This document shows positions 8,898-16,647 of a stretch of DNA of 64,000 nt, in pieces. A model generated the notes under the pieces. It was not told where the DNA came from. It worked only from the letters and a program-made list of their open reading frames with translations, and ran no database searches. A program made the position numbers and the translations under genes. Origin of the DNA: CALKUP01 sp964492735. Its GTDB lineage: Bacteria > Patescibacteriota > Patescibacteriia > UBA9570 > XYC2-FULL-38-9. The DNA lies in the NCBI GenBank assembly GCA_964492735.1, contig CAZBLE010000001.1, positions 1 through 64,000 on the forward strand, read 5' to 3'. How positions within the stretch are numbered: the stretch's first letter is position 1; every line of letters starts with the position of its first letter.

Positions 8898-9494
8898 TTA
8901 AAAACCCGACAATCTATCACTCTCTTCATCTACCTCAAATCCATTATACACTTCACGATATGCGTCATCTTTTTCAATTAACTCATGGATAATGTGGCGT
9001 AACATTTTCGCCTTTGTTGTGTGATGTTGCTTTGCAAGCCACTGTAAATATTTATCATCTCGAGGTGTTAAACGGAGTGTATACTTTGTCGCTGGCAATT
9101 CTTCGCGATGATATGGATCAGTAGCATGCTGTCCCATAAAACGCCGTACTGCCAGAGGCATTGTCTCAGAGGTGTACGAAAATGTTTTAATCGATCGCGG
9201 ATATGGCTGTTTTCGAACATAGCTCATCACATCTCGTGGAGGAGAATTTTTCACATACAAACACAGAGTGGGTTTTTGGAGTAAGAGTGCGTGCGCCAAA
9301 ATAAATTGCACATCTTGCGAGCGACTCGTCACTTCTAAAATCAACAGGTCAACCTCGTCCAAAAATGAAAGTCCTTGATTTATATGTTTTCGACGACTCA
9401 TTGCCTCTTCATGTGTTAACACTTCAGCACGATTACTCACACAGATATCTCGCAACGCCCCACCTGTTCGTTCATCAAAAATATAAATCTTCAT
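8898..9494 (-). CDS. Nucleoside deoxyribosyltransferase-like protein with DNA-binding-like C-terminus
   Basis: 198 residues. The N-terminal ~120 residues start MKIYIFDE and include LDEVDLLILEVTSRSQDVQFILAHALLLQKPTLCLY. This resembles the nucleoside 2-deoxyribosyltransferase/TIR-like Rossmann fold, where a D-hhhhE element lies near the active Glu and cells use it to sense or cleave nucleosides. Residues ~130-185 (KYTLRLTPRDDKYLQWLAKQHHTTKAKMLRHIIHELI) look like a ribbon-helix-helix or related small DNA-binding module. The ATG overlaps the stop of the upstream asparaginase-like gene by four bases (ATGA), so the pair is translationally coupled. Assignment rests on pattern only; function is unproven. 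Confidence 0.55.
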   Translation of the reverse strand: MKIYIFDERTGGALRDICVSNRAEVLTHEEAMSRRKHINQGLSFLDEVDLLILEVTSRSQDVQFILAHALLLQKPTLCLYVKNSPPRDVMSYVRKQPYPRSIKTFSYTSETMPLAVRRFMGQHATDPYHREELPATKYTLRLTPRDDKYLQWLAKQHHTTKAKMLRHIIHELIEKDDAYREVYNGFEVDEESDRLSGF

Positions 9495-10507
9495 AATCCA
9501 GCAGTCAGTGTTGGAAAGACCTGCCGCTGCATTGCCGTCACTATCTCAGGAACAGATGTTGGAAGATATTTCTGTTGTGTGAGTATACGCACAAATTGCG
9601 CAACGATCGCATGGTTTGTATATGGTGTTTGTAGTGGCGTCACTGATCCATTCAGTGCGAGTTGAGCTCCGGCCTCAGAAGTAATGAGCACTGGAATATG
9701 TTTTGGTAATACCGTGAGTAGTGACAGCGGAGCAATGCCAGAAATTTCTGCAATCAATCCGTGCGCATCCGGTCGCGGAATAAAATCTTTTTGTGTGATA
9801 GATGACAATTTACGATCAGTGATATGAATTCGTTGTACTGCATTTAAATTCCACTGCTCAAAACGTAATGGATGATTCGTGCGCTTTGGTGTTCGTGGAT
9901 ATATATGAAGACCAAAATCAACAACGCCCATATATTTTGTCGTTGCTGATGTAATAAATGGTCGATTGGAATTATACGCAACAGTACTCAGTGCTGGATG
10001 CACAATCTCTTGTCCTGCCATTGCAACCACCGCTCCAATATCAGCACTACCAACATGCGCTGTATTGACCAGGTCACTTTTAAAAGCGATGGAATAATAA
10101 TCACGATAACGCGTTTGCATGCCTGTTGCATAATCACTTGTGCAAATAATCGGCTTACCCGTATCTACAACAAGGAGTGACAAAATTGCACTTGCCGCCA
10201 AAACACGATCACGCGGAAATATCAATACAAAGCCATCGAACTGATTATATATCTTGTCGATTTGCTGACACATACTCGCAACACTTTGAAACCCATCATT
10301 TTGCTGTGGCGGCTGAACAAAGAATGCTGCGCGATCACAGAGCATATCAAGCTCAGAAAAATCATGCATCCATGCAGCAAGTTGCTCAGGCTGTGTAAAT
10401 ACAGGCTTGTCATCTGGAATGTAGATAAATGCAATGCGCGGCTGTTGTGGCGATTCCTCAACAACAGCAACCTCGGCGTCAAATAGCTCAATATGTTCAT
10501 GATTCAT
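9491..10507 (-). CDS. Degenerate asparaginase-fold protein
   Basis: 338 residues with the architecture of type I L-asparaginases. A Rossmann start (RIAFIYIPD) is followed near residue 90 by FDGFVLIFPRDRVLAASAILSLLVVDTGKPIICTS, which lines up with the YDGFVILHGTDTMAYTASALSFML...GKPVIVTGS block. The catalytic TGGT at the N-terminus is replaced by IPDD, and HGTDT is replaced by FPRDR, so both nucleophilic Thr positions are lost. The C-terminal half keeps a second Rossmann-like lobe (GIAPLSLLTVLPKHIPVLITSEAG). It is likely a binding or sensory protein rather than an asparaginase. It is coupled by an ATGA overlap to the deoxyribosyltransferase-like gene. Confidence 0.6.
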   Translation of the reverse strand: MNHEHIELFDAEVAVVEESPQQPRIAFIYIPDDKPVFTQPEQLAAWMHDFSELDMLCDRAAFFVQPPQQNDGFQSVASMCQQIDKIYNQFDGFVLIFPRDRVLAASAILSLLVVDTGKPIICTSDYATGMQTRYRDYYSIAFKSDLVNTAHVGSADIGAVVAMAGQEIVHPALSTVAYNSNRPFITSATTKYMGVVDFGLHIYPRTPKRTNHPLRFEQWNLNAVQRIHITDRKLSSITQKDFIPRPDAHGLIAEISGIAPLSLLTVLPKHIPVLITSEAGAQLALNGSVTPLQTPYTNHAIVAQFVRILTQQKYLPTSVPEIVTAMQRQVFPTLTAGL

Positions 10508-10542
10508 AGGTCATACTATTACAGCGGAATCTGAGTAATAAA

Positions 10543-10580
10543 AAATCCCGCTCAGCTTGAATAGCCGCTTATCGGGATGA
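10543..10580 (-). terminator. Terminator-like hairpin in the leader of the asparaginase-like gene
   Basis: On the reverse strand ATCCCG and CGGGAT pair around a loop that can itself fold (GCT/AGC), followed by a T-run (ATTTTTTATT). It lies between the promoter at 10613-10585 and the ATG at 10507, so it could act as an attenuator or end a very short RNA. Confidence 0.55.
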
Positions 10581-10584
10581 TTAG

Positions 10585-10613
10585 AGTATAAGATAGAATA
10601 AAAAATCGTGCAA
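10585..10613 (-). promoter_or_regulatory. Promoter of the asparaginase-like operon
   Basis: TTGCAC (10613-10608), 17-base spacer, TATACT (10590-10585) on the reverse strand. The ATG is at 10507, giving a leader of roughly 70 bases that contains a terminator-like hairpin. Confidence 0.65.
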
Positions 10614-10636
10614 ATAGGGCTAAAATAGGCGAATAT

Positions 10637-10665
10637 TTGACAAAATGAAAAATCTGTGGCATAGT
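10637..10665 (+). promoter_or_regulatory. Promoter of the Rmd1/YagE gene
   Basis: TTGACA (10637-10642), 17-base spacer, CATAGT (10660-10665). The overlapping TATCAT at 10666 is an alternative -10. The distance to ATG 10675 makes the mRNA leaderless or nearly so. Confidence 0.55.
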
Positions 10666-10674
10666 TATCATTGT

Positions 10675-11475
10675 ATGAATACTCAATTAGCCAAAGCAGC
10701 CAAATACGGTGTCCGCGCGAATTTTAATCGTGTACTCGATGTCATGTCTGAAAAATTCACGATTACACGTCTTCCAGAGGTCTTGCAAATCACCTTAGCA
10801 AACCCTTCTTCTGAGCAAACAGCAGTCTGTTTTTTGTTTAAAAATGGAACAGTTGTCAGTTGGAATAATGACGCTGTTTTTACCCTGCTAGAAAAACACA
10901 AAGAAGTCATTTTTGAACCGCTATCAAAAAAACCAGTGAGCGAACAATTTAGCTATCGATTTGATCACGATACCTTTGATATTGTTGATGATGTGTTTAT
11001 TGTCCCCCACAATGATATGAAAGCTCTTATGAGTATTTCGTATGCTGTTGCGAAGTCTCTTCAAATGGAAGACAGTGAACAACAAGTCATGGATGTATCA
11101 AAACGTGTCATGAACATGCCGACTGAACTCGCCGATACTGGCCACACAAAACTCCGTGCAAAAGAAATTAAAAAATTGATTGGCTCGATTGTGCAGTTGC
11201 AATTTACTGTGAGTACAGCGGGACTTGCTGAAGATCGCCCTGACATGTTTTGGGACGAGCCACGTCTTGCGCAATATTACACAAAGACGGCTGTCTATTT
11301 AGAACTTGATGATCGTTGGAATGTGTTATCTGAAAAACTTGATTCACTGCATAAGATGACTGAACTGTTGCGCGACGAAGTCAACACTCGTCAATCACAT
11401 GCACTTGAATGGGTCATTATTCTTTTGATTGTCTTTGAAATCTTGTGGTCATTTTTTGACAAACTGACTTCATAA
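10675..11475 (+). CDS. Rmd1/YagE family (DUF155) membrane-anchored protein
   Basis: 266 residues from ATG 10675. An in-frame ATG at 10645 is rejected because it lies inside the promoter. The central region shows the Rmd1/YagE (DUF155) pattern: CFLFKNGTVVSWN near residue 60, DDVFIVPHND near 115, then long helices with AKSLQMEDSEQQVMD, DMFWDEPRLAQYYTKTAVYLELDDRWNVLSEKLD, and a single C-terminal transmembrane helix (WVIILLIVFEILWSFF). In yeast and mitochondria family members take part in sporulation or mitoribosome placement; the bacterial role is not established. A bidirectional terminator follows. Confidence 0.8.
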   Translation: MNTQLAKAAKYGVRANFNRVLDVMSEKFTITRLPEVLQITLANPSSEQTAVCFLFKNGTVVSWNNDAVFTLLEKHKEVIFEPLSKKPVSEQFSYRFDHDTFDIVDDVFIVPHNDMKALMSISYAVAKSLQMEDSEQQVMDVSKRVMNMPTELADTGHTKLRAKEIKKLIGSIVQLQFTVSTAGLAEDRPDMFWDEPRLAQYYTKTAVYLELDDRWNVLSEKLDSLHKMTELLRDEVNTRQSHALEWVIILLIVFEILWSFFDKLTS

Positions 11476-11494
11476 GATAAGCAATACGCATACG

Positions 11495-11526
11495 AAAAAA
11501 GCCTCGAGAGAATCGAGGCTTTTTTG
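11495..11526 (+). terminator. Bidirectional intrinsic terminator
   Basis: GCCTCGA and TCGAGGC pair with a five-base loop, flanked by six A and six T. It serves the forward DUF155 gene and the convergent reverse-strand gene ending at 11546. Confidence 0.9.
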
Positions 11527-11545
11527 TTTTATAAGAGTACGTACA

Positions 11546-12562
11546 TTATTGCGCAACTGATGTTGTTGCAGCATCTGTCACTGCAGGGTCAACTGTTTTG
11601 TAGTAATCCGGATCAATCGTTCGAGTGAAACAATACTCCCCTTTTGTATGGAGCCAGGTTTGATATGGATCGTACGGCGCAACAGACAGACTCGCTACTT
11701 TTGCATCTTCCGCGGTGCCACGAGAATCAATCACATTTCCTGCCGCTTTTTCTTCGTCGTAATTATAGGATTTCGTGCCAAATGTTGCGCACAATTCAAA
11801 TTGCAATTCTCCAGTTTTTTTATAGGTATACGCTTTTGATGTCTCTGGATCTTTTGGAATGATATAGCCTTGCAATGTATTATTCATCTCATCTAACGTG
11901 TTTGGAAGCGCTTTTTTTGCCTGCCAAAAACCGATCACTTGTGACTGCACACTACTTAAATGATCCATCCGTTGTTGATCAAATTTTTCAGCACGTTGAG
12001 TTTGTGGTGATGCGCCGATGAAAAAGGCAGCTCCTAAAATCACCAGAACACACAGACTTGAAACAACAGCTGTGATCAACGGAGTTTGTGAACGTTTACC
12101 ACTGCGCACCAATTCCCAACGATAATACCCGAGCGTTGACGCTGCAACAGTAAGCGTTGCGAGGACTTTTAATCCAAAGCGCATTGTGAGGCCTCCGTTG
12201 TAAAAATTATAAACGAGCGTCATTAAGCTAATCACAATGGTGAGCGCTGTAATAAATTGCGTGAGATACAAGAGCCATTTTCGCTCTGGCGTGTGTCGCT
12301 TTGTTTCATCTTTTAAAAACTCTTTTTCCAAGACAGTTGATACTACAATAAGCGCAGGAAAGGCGATGACAAGCACTGCACTTCCCCAATTGAGTAATCC
12401 AAAAATATTGGTGCGTGAATAATATCCGCCTGTGAGTGTGTCTGGATATGCGAGGTTTACATATTGAAAGACGACTGTCAGCACAGCAATGACAGATGCA
12501 TAGAGCATGGCAATCAGAAAGAGATGCAAAAATGCACTTTTTGGGGTGATATGAATTTTCAT
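11546..12562 (-). CDS. DUF5671-like multi-span membrane protein with extracytoplasmic C-domain
   Basis: 338 residues from ATG 12562; the frame upstream of it lacks support. The first ~210 residues contain five hydrophobic helices (FLHLFLIAMLYASVIAVLTVVF, GSAVLVIAFPALIVVSTVL, LLYLTQFITALTIVISLMTLVY, VLATLTVAASTLGYY, ITAVVSSLCVLVILGAAFFIG). The ~130-residue C-terminal part (QRMDHLSSVQSQVIGFWQAKKALPNTLDEM...) resembles the helical stalk and small domain of pseudopilin-type proteins, with Cys pairs (LCATF, YCFTR). DUF5671 membrane proteins with such tails are common in Patescibacteria. Function unknown. Confidence 0.7.
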   Translation of the reverse strand: MKIHITPKSAFLHLFLIAMLYASVIAVLTVVFQYVNLAYPDTLTGGYYSRTNIFGLLNWGSAVLVIAFPALIVVSTVLEKEFLKDETKRHTPERKWLLYLTQFITALTIVISLMTLVYNFYNGGLTMRFGLKVLATLTVAASTLGYYRWELVRSGKRSQTPLITAVVSSLCVLVILGAAFFIGASPQTQRAEKFDQQRMDHLSSVQSQVIGFWQAKKALPNTLDEMNNTLQGYIIPKDPETSKAYTYKKTGELQFELCATFGTKSYNYDEEKAAGNVIDSRGTAEDAKVASLSVAPYDPYQTWLHTKGEYCFTRTIDPDYYKTVDPAVTDAATTSVAQ

Positions 12563-12635
12563 ATAAATATTGCTTTTTATTATTTGTATTGAGTATACAC
12601 CTAATTTTTTTTGGTGGCGAGTAGCGTTAGTCAAT

Positions 12636-12676
12636 CGTTTTCGCAATGCAGAATCTCATTCTGCGCTCTGAAAACG
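12636..12676. repeat. Long imperfect hairpin at the 3' border of the GC-rich island
   Basis: CGTTTT...GCAGAAT pairs with ATTCTGC...AAAACG around a CTC triloop, giving a 19-base imperfect stem. It lies past the stop of the FG-GAP lipoprotein gene (12792), where AT-rich native sequence resumes. The stretch 12563-12791 holds this hairpin and no gene I can support. Confidence 0.6.
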
Positions 12677-12791
12677 TGCGAACCAAGGAAAGCAGCGTCG
12701 CGAGTTGCGATTTGTTGCTGTTTCTATGGTCCGCGGTTGAGGCGGTTGTCTGCTGCATCGCTCGGAAACGCGATTCAGCAGAGCTTGCCGC

Positions 12792-14267
12792 TCAGGGTGT
12801 TGCGAGCAAGGACTCGAACGGGACGGTGATGGTCGTAGCAGAGCCCGGGGCTCCAACAACGACCTTGGTTTCAGAGGGTGTTTCGCCCTCAACCACGATC
12901 ACCGACCACCCGAATTGGTCACCCTCTTGCCCGAAGAACGAGCCCGAAGGCGTCGCCTCAGAGTTGTTCGCGGCTGCCGCGATCAACTCCTCGGCGCTGT
13001 AGATGTACACCGCACCGACGCTCGGGCTGTTGCGGTTTTTCGATGCGCCAGGAGCTCCGACCAGAACCCACTGCGTGTCGCAGTAGTCCACCGTCGCGAC
13101 GGACATGCCGGAGTCCACAGCGACTCGGGGGAACGTCCCTGTTCCGAGATCCGTCGTGATCGCACCGGGAGTCAGGTCCGAGATCTGGTACTGCTTCCCG
13201 ATCGGGGCCGTGGAGAACAGAACGGTGCTTGCGCCGTTCCCAAGTTCCGCGCCAGCAACGCCGAGGCGAACGCCAGACACAGAACCAGGAACCGAGAACT
13301 GCCGCGCTCCAGTCGCAGCGTCGAACACCGTCATCAACCCGGCGTCACGACCGGTGACAATGGAGTCGAAGCGGGAATCGCCGACCGCGATGCGCCCGCC
13401 CGTCAACGGCAGCGTGAAGTACGGGAACCACTCCGGTATTCCCAGGTCATCCGTGATGCCATGGCTGTAAAAGACCGCGCCGTAGCTTTCCAGATCGGTG
13501 ACGAGGTGGTCGCCGCTCGGGATACCGAAGAAGCCGGCAGTCGACAAGCAGTAGAGCCCGCCGATGCTTGCGTCTGCGTTGGAGTTGCCGATGCAGACCA
13601 TGTCCGTCTGCGTGCCATCGATGAGCGTACGCGGGCCGAACTCGATGTCGGCGTAGGCGTTTTCGCCCACACCACCCAGAGTCAACCGCGCCACCGAAGC
13701 GGCGTTCTGCACGGCAGAGGCTCCGGTAACGAGTGGGAGGGCATACACCTTCCCAGCCGCGGGTTCGCCTACTGCCCCCTCCGCGTACTGCTCAGCAGAG
13801 ATGACGACGGTGCCGGTTTCGTCTCGGAGGATCTGGCACTTGATGCCGAGGTGCCCTCCTTCGATGCCCCCGAAGAACTTCGTCGTTGTTCCTTGGGAGC
13901 TGGTGCAGGTCAAGGACCCAGCACCGTTCAGATCCCTGGGAACTCCGGGGGCGGTCTCGTCGTACGCACCGACGCAGGTCCAGTCCGGATTGGTGTCATC
14001 TCCCTCAATGGAGCAGGCGACGTAGCCATACTCCGAGCCGCCAGTCGCGGTCGTGACGACGTTGCCGTCGAGGCGGATAGCATCCACCTCCTGAACGAAC
14101 TGTACGTCAGCGCACGGATCTGACAGGTCGGTGTCAACCGGTCCAGTCGTGTCCGTGTCGTCCGCGGTCGTGTCAGCCGGGTCCTTGTCGACCTCGCCCG
14201 TGCAGGCGACGCCGAATCCCAGAGTCAGCGCGACCCACAGCAATGTCAATATGCGAAAGGGATTCAT
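12792..14267 (-). CDS. FG-GAP repeat secreted protein or lipoprotein, foreign GC-rich island
   Basis: 491 residues from ATG 14267, which has a strong Shine-Dalgarno (AAGGAGAG). A signal sequence (MNPFRILTLLWVALTLGFGVAC) ends at a Cys in an imperfect lipobox, followed by an Asp/Thr-rich linker (DPADTTADDTDTTGPVDTD). The rest is a run of FG-GAP/beta-propeller blades with GYVACSIEGDD, GGRIAVGDSRFDS, WVLVGAPGASK and KVVVGAPGSAT motifs, as in integrin-alpha-like surface proteins. The high GC, strong SD and Asp/Thr linker resemble myxobacterial (Deltaproteobacteria-type) lipoproteins, so transfer from such a donor is inferred. The long ORF on the opposite strand (12915-14123) is a composition shadow. 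Confidence 0.82.
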   Translation of the reverse strand: MNPFRILTLLWVALTLGFGVACTGEVDKDPADTTADDTDTTGPVDTDLSDPCADVQFVQEVDAIRLDGNVVTTATGGSEYGYVACSIEGDDTNPDWTCVGAYDETAPGVPRDLNGAGSLTCTSSQGTTTKFFGGIEGGHLGIKCQILRDETGTVVISAEQYAEGAVGEPAAGKVYALPLVTGASAVQNAASVARLTLGGVGENAYADIEFGPRTLIDGTQTDMVCIGNSNADASIGGLYCLSTAGFFGIPSGDHLVTDLESYGAVFYSHGITDDLGIPEWFPYFTLPLTGGRIAVGDSRFDSIVTGRDAGLMTVFDAATGARQFSVPGSVSGVRLGVAGAELGNGASTVLFSTAPIGKQYQISDLTPGAITTDLGTGTFPRVAVDSGMSVATVDYCDTQWVLVGAPGASKNRNSPSVGAVYIYSAEELIAAAANNSEATPSGSFFGQEGDQFGWSVIVVEGETPSETKVVVGAPGSATTITVPFESLLATP

Positions 14268-14302
14268 CGCAACTCTCCTTGTTTTGCGCTCGCAATTATT
14301 AC

Positions 14303-14337
14303 GAGCACTAAAGAGACAAGCTCGTCCCTTAGCGCTC
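14303..14337 (-). other. Structured leader of the FG-GAP gene
   Basis: GAGC.CTAA and TTAG.GCTC arms form an imperfect stem of about 14 pairs within the ~100-base 5' leader between the divergent promoter and the SD. Whether it regulates is unknown. Confidence 0.4.
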
Positions 14338-14372
14338 ACAACAATAACGAAATGAGGTCTAAAATTTGCGGA

Positions 14373-14414
14373 CAGTGTACTGATTTTTGACAAAATGTCA
14401 AGTCATAGTACACT
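14373..14414. promoter_or_regulatory. Palindromic divergent promoter (trhO / FG-GAP gene)
   Basis: Forward: TTGACA (14387-14392), 16-base spacer, TACACT (14409-14414). Reverse: TTGACA (14401-14396), 16-base spacer, TACACT (14379-14374). The two -35 boxes form the palindrome TTGACA-AAA-TGTCAA, and the outer arms AGTGTACT/AGTACACT are also inverted. The polymerase sites overlap fully. Confidence 0.75.
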
Positions 14415-14422
14415 CTATTCCT

Positions 14423-15364
14423 ATGAAAGCTGACATCAAAACACCCGACCGCCCATACACCATTCTGTTGTTTTATAAATACACAGATATTACTGATCCA
14501 GAAGGCTTGCGCGACTCCCAAAAAACACTCATGGCACAGCTCAATTTGAAAGGCCGCACCCTGATTAGCTCAGAAGGAATCAACGGAACACTTGCCGGGC
14601 TCGACGCGGACACAGAAGCGTATATCGAAGCAATGCACGCTGACCCACGCTTTTCTGATATTTTTTTCAAAAAAGAGTATTATCACAAAAATCCGTTCCC
14701 TGGCATTCGTGTCAAAGTCCGTTCAGAAATTGTCGCATCTGGAAAAGCCAAGGAGTATGACGAAACAATCGTCCCACAAAAACTCAGCCCAAAAGAATTT
14801 CACAAAATGATGCAAGAAGACAATGTTGTTATCCTCGATGCCCGAAACAACTTTGAAGCGCGGATTGGTCGATTTAAAAATGCGATCACCCCAGATATTG
14901 ATCACTTCCGTGACTTTCCAGAATGGATGGATGAACACAAAGATATCGTGCGCGGAAAAAAAGTTTTGATGTATTGCAACGGAAACATTCGTTGCGAAAA
15001 ATCATCGATCTATGTTGATTCGCTCAAAGAAGCAGAAGAGGTGTATTCGCTGCAAGATGGCATCGTAAATTACACATCTGAAATTCCAGACGGTTTATGG
15101 GAAGGTAGCTTGTATGTATTTGACGATCGCACCCAAGTGCAACTGAATGACGACGCACATCACACCGTCATTTCAACGTGTGATTTTTGTGACACTGCCT
15201 GCGATACCTATTACAACTGCTCAAATGCTGAATGCAATAAAATGGTGATTTTGTGCGACACCTGTGCCGAAGATAGCAACGGTGCATGCAGTAAAGACTG
15301 CTCCACAAAACATCGTGCCGGTATTGTCAAAAAATGGAATATTAAAACACGGCAAGCAGAATAA
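14423..15364 (+). CDS. trhO: tRNA uridine(34) hydroxylase TrhO (rhodanese family)
   Basis: TrhO (YceA family) hydroxylates U34 of certain tRNAs as a step to 5-carboxymethoxy- or methoxyuridine. The protein has 313 residues from ATG 14423; the in-frame ATG at 14387 overlaps the -35 box. Residues ~10-105 form the N-terminal acylphosphatase-like domain (KGRTLISSEGINGTLAG). The rhodanese domain follows (VILDARNNFEARIGRF, then MYCNGNIRCEKSS with the catalytic Cys near residue 190). A C-terminal Cys-rich module (CDFCDTACDTYYNCSNAECNK, CDTC) probably binds zinc. The -10 box ends eight bases before the ATG, so the transcript is essentially leaderless. Confidence 0.93.
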   Translation: MKADIKTPDRPYTILLFYKYTDITDPEGLRDSQKTLMAQLNLKGRTLISSEGINGTLAGLDADTEAYIEAMHADPRFSDIFFKKEYYHKNPFPGIRVKVRSEIVASGKAKEYDETIVPQKLSPKEFHKMMQEDNVVILDARNNFEARIGRFKNAITPDIDHFRDFPEWMDEHKDIVRGKKVLMYCNGNIRCEKSSIYVDSLKEAEEVYSLQDGIVNYTSEIPDGLWEGSLYVFDDRTQVQLNDDAHHTVISTCDFCDTACDTYYNCSNAECNKMVILCDTCAEDSNGACSKDCSTKHRAGIVKKWNIKTRQAE

Positions 15365-15392
15365 ATCACACCTGCCGTTACAAACGAAACTG

Positions 15393-15419
15393 AAAGCGGA
15401 TCTTACTTCCGCTTTTTTT
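15393..15419 (+). terminator. Intrinsic terminator after trhO
   Basis: AAGCGGA/TCCGCTT stem with a short loop and seven T. It overlaps the last codons of the convergent gene at 15403. Confidence 0.85.
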
Positions 15420-16161
15420 GTACAAAGACAACGAGAGACACGAAAGCAAGCAACGCTGCCGCAAAATAGGCCACTTGGGCAAGCTGTGGAACATCTGCAA
15501 ATTTCACACCAATGCCGACAAATGCCCAAACAAGCACGAGCGTATATGCAATGTCTTTTTCTCGAACCAACATCAACAATCCAAGCACTGTCGCAACTGC
15601 AATCATAATTGCAGACCACCACATCGGTTCAATCCCAAAACCATTCCAGTTTGCGAGCGTCAATACTGCTGATGCATATGCAATTGTCGCAACACTAATC
15701 CAACCAAGGTACACAGAAAATGGTAACTGCGCGCACCATGCAAATTGCGCGCTCTGGTTCTTTTTTTGTCCGTGCGTTAATTGTGTGTAAATCATCAGCA
15801 GCGACACAAGCAGCACCGCCATCACGATAATCGTCGTATAAAAATATTGATAATGCCACAACAAAATCCAAGCACTATTGGCAACACTCGACAGGACAAC
15901 CCACCAACTCACTGCATTGAGCGCACGATTGGCATACGTTTTTGGCATCAATTGATAGACCGCATACACCGCGAGCAAGAGATAAATCACACCCCAGATT
16001 GAAAAAACATACCCAGCCGGCACAAAATAGATCGCAAATGAATCAGAAATTTCGCCTGTTAATTTTCCATTATATGGAATGATGTTTGCCAATGCATTCA
16101 TCACAATCATTGCAACAATAGAAATTGCAACGACAATACGCTGAAAGAGAGGATTGTTCAT
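15403..16161 (-). CDS. TspO/MBR-like tryptophan-rich membrane protein
   Basis: 252 residues with seven or so hydrophobic helices. The pattern (ALANIIPYNGKLTGEISDSFAIYFVPAGYVFSIWGVIYLLL, then NSAWILLWHY, then VYLGWISVATIAYASAVL) matches the longer tryptophan-rich sensory proteins related to TspO/MBR, which bind porphyrins or other hydrophobic ligands. It is longer than canonical five-helix TspO (~160 residues). The start is the ATG at 16161 and a basic tail (VQKKRK) ends the protein. It converges with trhO and diverges from the padR gene. The substrate is not predictable. Confidence 0.7.
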   Translation of the reverse strand: MNNPLFQRIVVAISIVAMIVMNALANIIPYNGKLTGEISDSFAIYFVPAGYVFSIWGVIYLLLAVYAVYQLMPKTYANRALNAVSWWVVLSSVANSAWILLWHYQYFYTTIIVMAVLLVSLLMIYTQLTHGQKKNQSAQFAWCAQLPFSVYLGWISVATIAYASAVLTLANWNGFGIEPMWWSAIMIAVATVLGLLMLVREKDIAYTLVLVWAFVGIGVKFADVPQLAQVAYFAAALLAFVSLVVFVQKKRK

Positions 16162-16233
16162 ATTTTTTTATTTAATCGCTAATAGAAAAAGTATAGCGGA
16201 AATAGATTTTTACACAACGTCACTGCGACTGAC

Positions 16234-16261
16234 TTGACGTTTTTCTAGTGTGTGATACTCT
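16234..16261 (+). promoter_or_regulatory. padR-pspC promoter
   Basis: TTGACG (16234-16239), 16-base spacer, TACTCT (16256-16261), leaving a ~20-base leader before ATG 16289. The palindrome AGTACT lies in the leader, but I see no full PadR operator. Confidence 0.5.
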
Positions 16262-16288
16262 GTACCGTGTAATACCAAGTACTGAAAT

Positions 16289-16642
16289 ATGTCTACATCA
16301 TCACCCACTCCACAAGAAGAATATATTGAGAATATTCAATCGCAAATGCGCAAAGGTTTTTTGGAATTTTGCATTTTATTAATTTTGCATGAAGGCGCAA
16401 TGTACACAACTGACATCATGCGCTCTCTGAAATCTGCCAACCTGATTGTTGTAGAAGGAACGCTCTACCCTCTTTTGAATCGGATGCGACGTTCTGGTTT
16501 ATTAGAATATGAATGGCAAGAATCCTCTTCTGGTCCACCACGGAAATACTATCGACTGACAGCTGATGGACGCGTGATGTCGCAGCAACTCACCGACACG
16601 TGGCACAATCTCAACGACACCATTCATCTTTTAGAACAATAA
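16289..16642 (+). CDS. PadR family transcriptional regulator
   Basis: 117 residues, the size of short PadR proteins. A winged helix is visible: FLEFCILLILHEGAMYTTDIMRSLKSANLIVVEGTLYPLLNRMRRSGLLEYEWQESSSGPPRKYYRLTADG covers the recognition helix (GTLYPLLNRM) and the wing (GPPRKYYRLT) exactly as in PadR. Such proteins usually repress their own operon and release DNA on ligand binding. The next gene encodes a PspC-domain membrane protein five bases downstream. The PadR plus HAAS/PspC pair is a recurrent cell-envelope unit. Confidence 0.92.
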   Translation: MSTSSPTPQEEYIENIQSQMRKGFLEFCILLILHEGAMYTTDIMRSLKSANLIVVEGTLYPLLNRMRRSGLLEYEWQESSSGPPRKYYRLTADGRVMSQQLTDTWHNLNDTIHLLEQ

Positions 16643-16647
16643 CCTGT

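Noticed and set aside
10645..10674. Upstream ATG for the Rmd1/YagE gene
   Set aside because: It falls between the -35 and -10 boxes of the promoter, so it would not be transcribed.
12915..14123. 402-residue forward ORF inside the GC-rich island
   Set aside because: Arg/Ala/Val-rich sequence with no domain, fully antisense to the FG-GAP gene, which has signal peptide, SD and motifs. High GC makes such shadow frames common.
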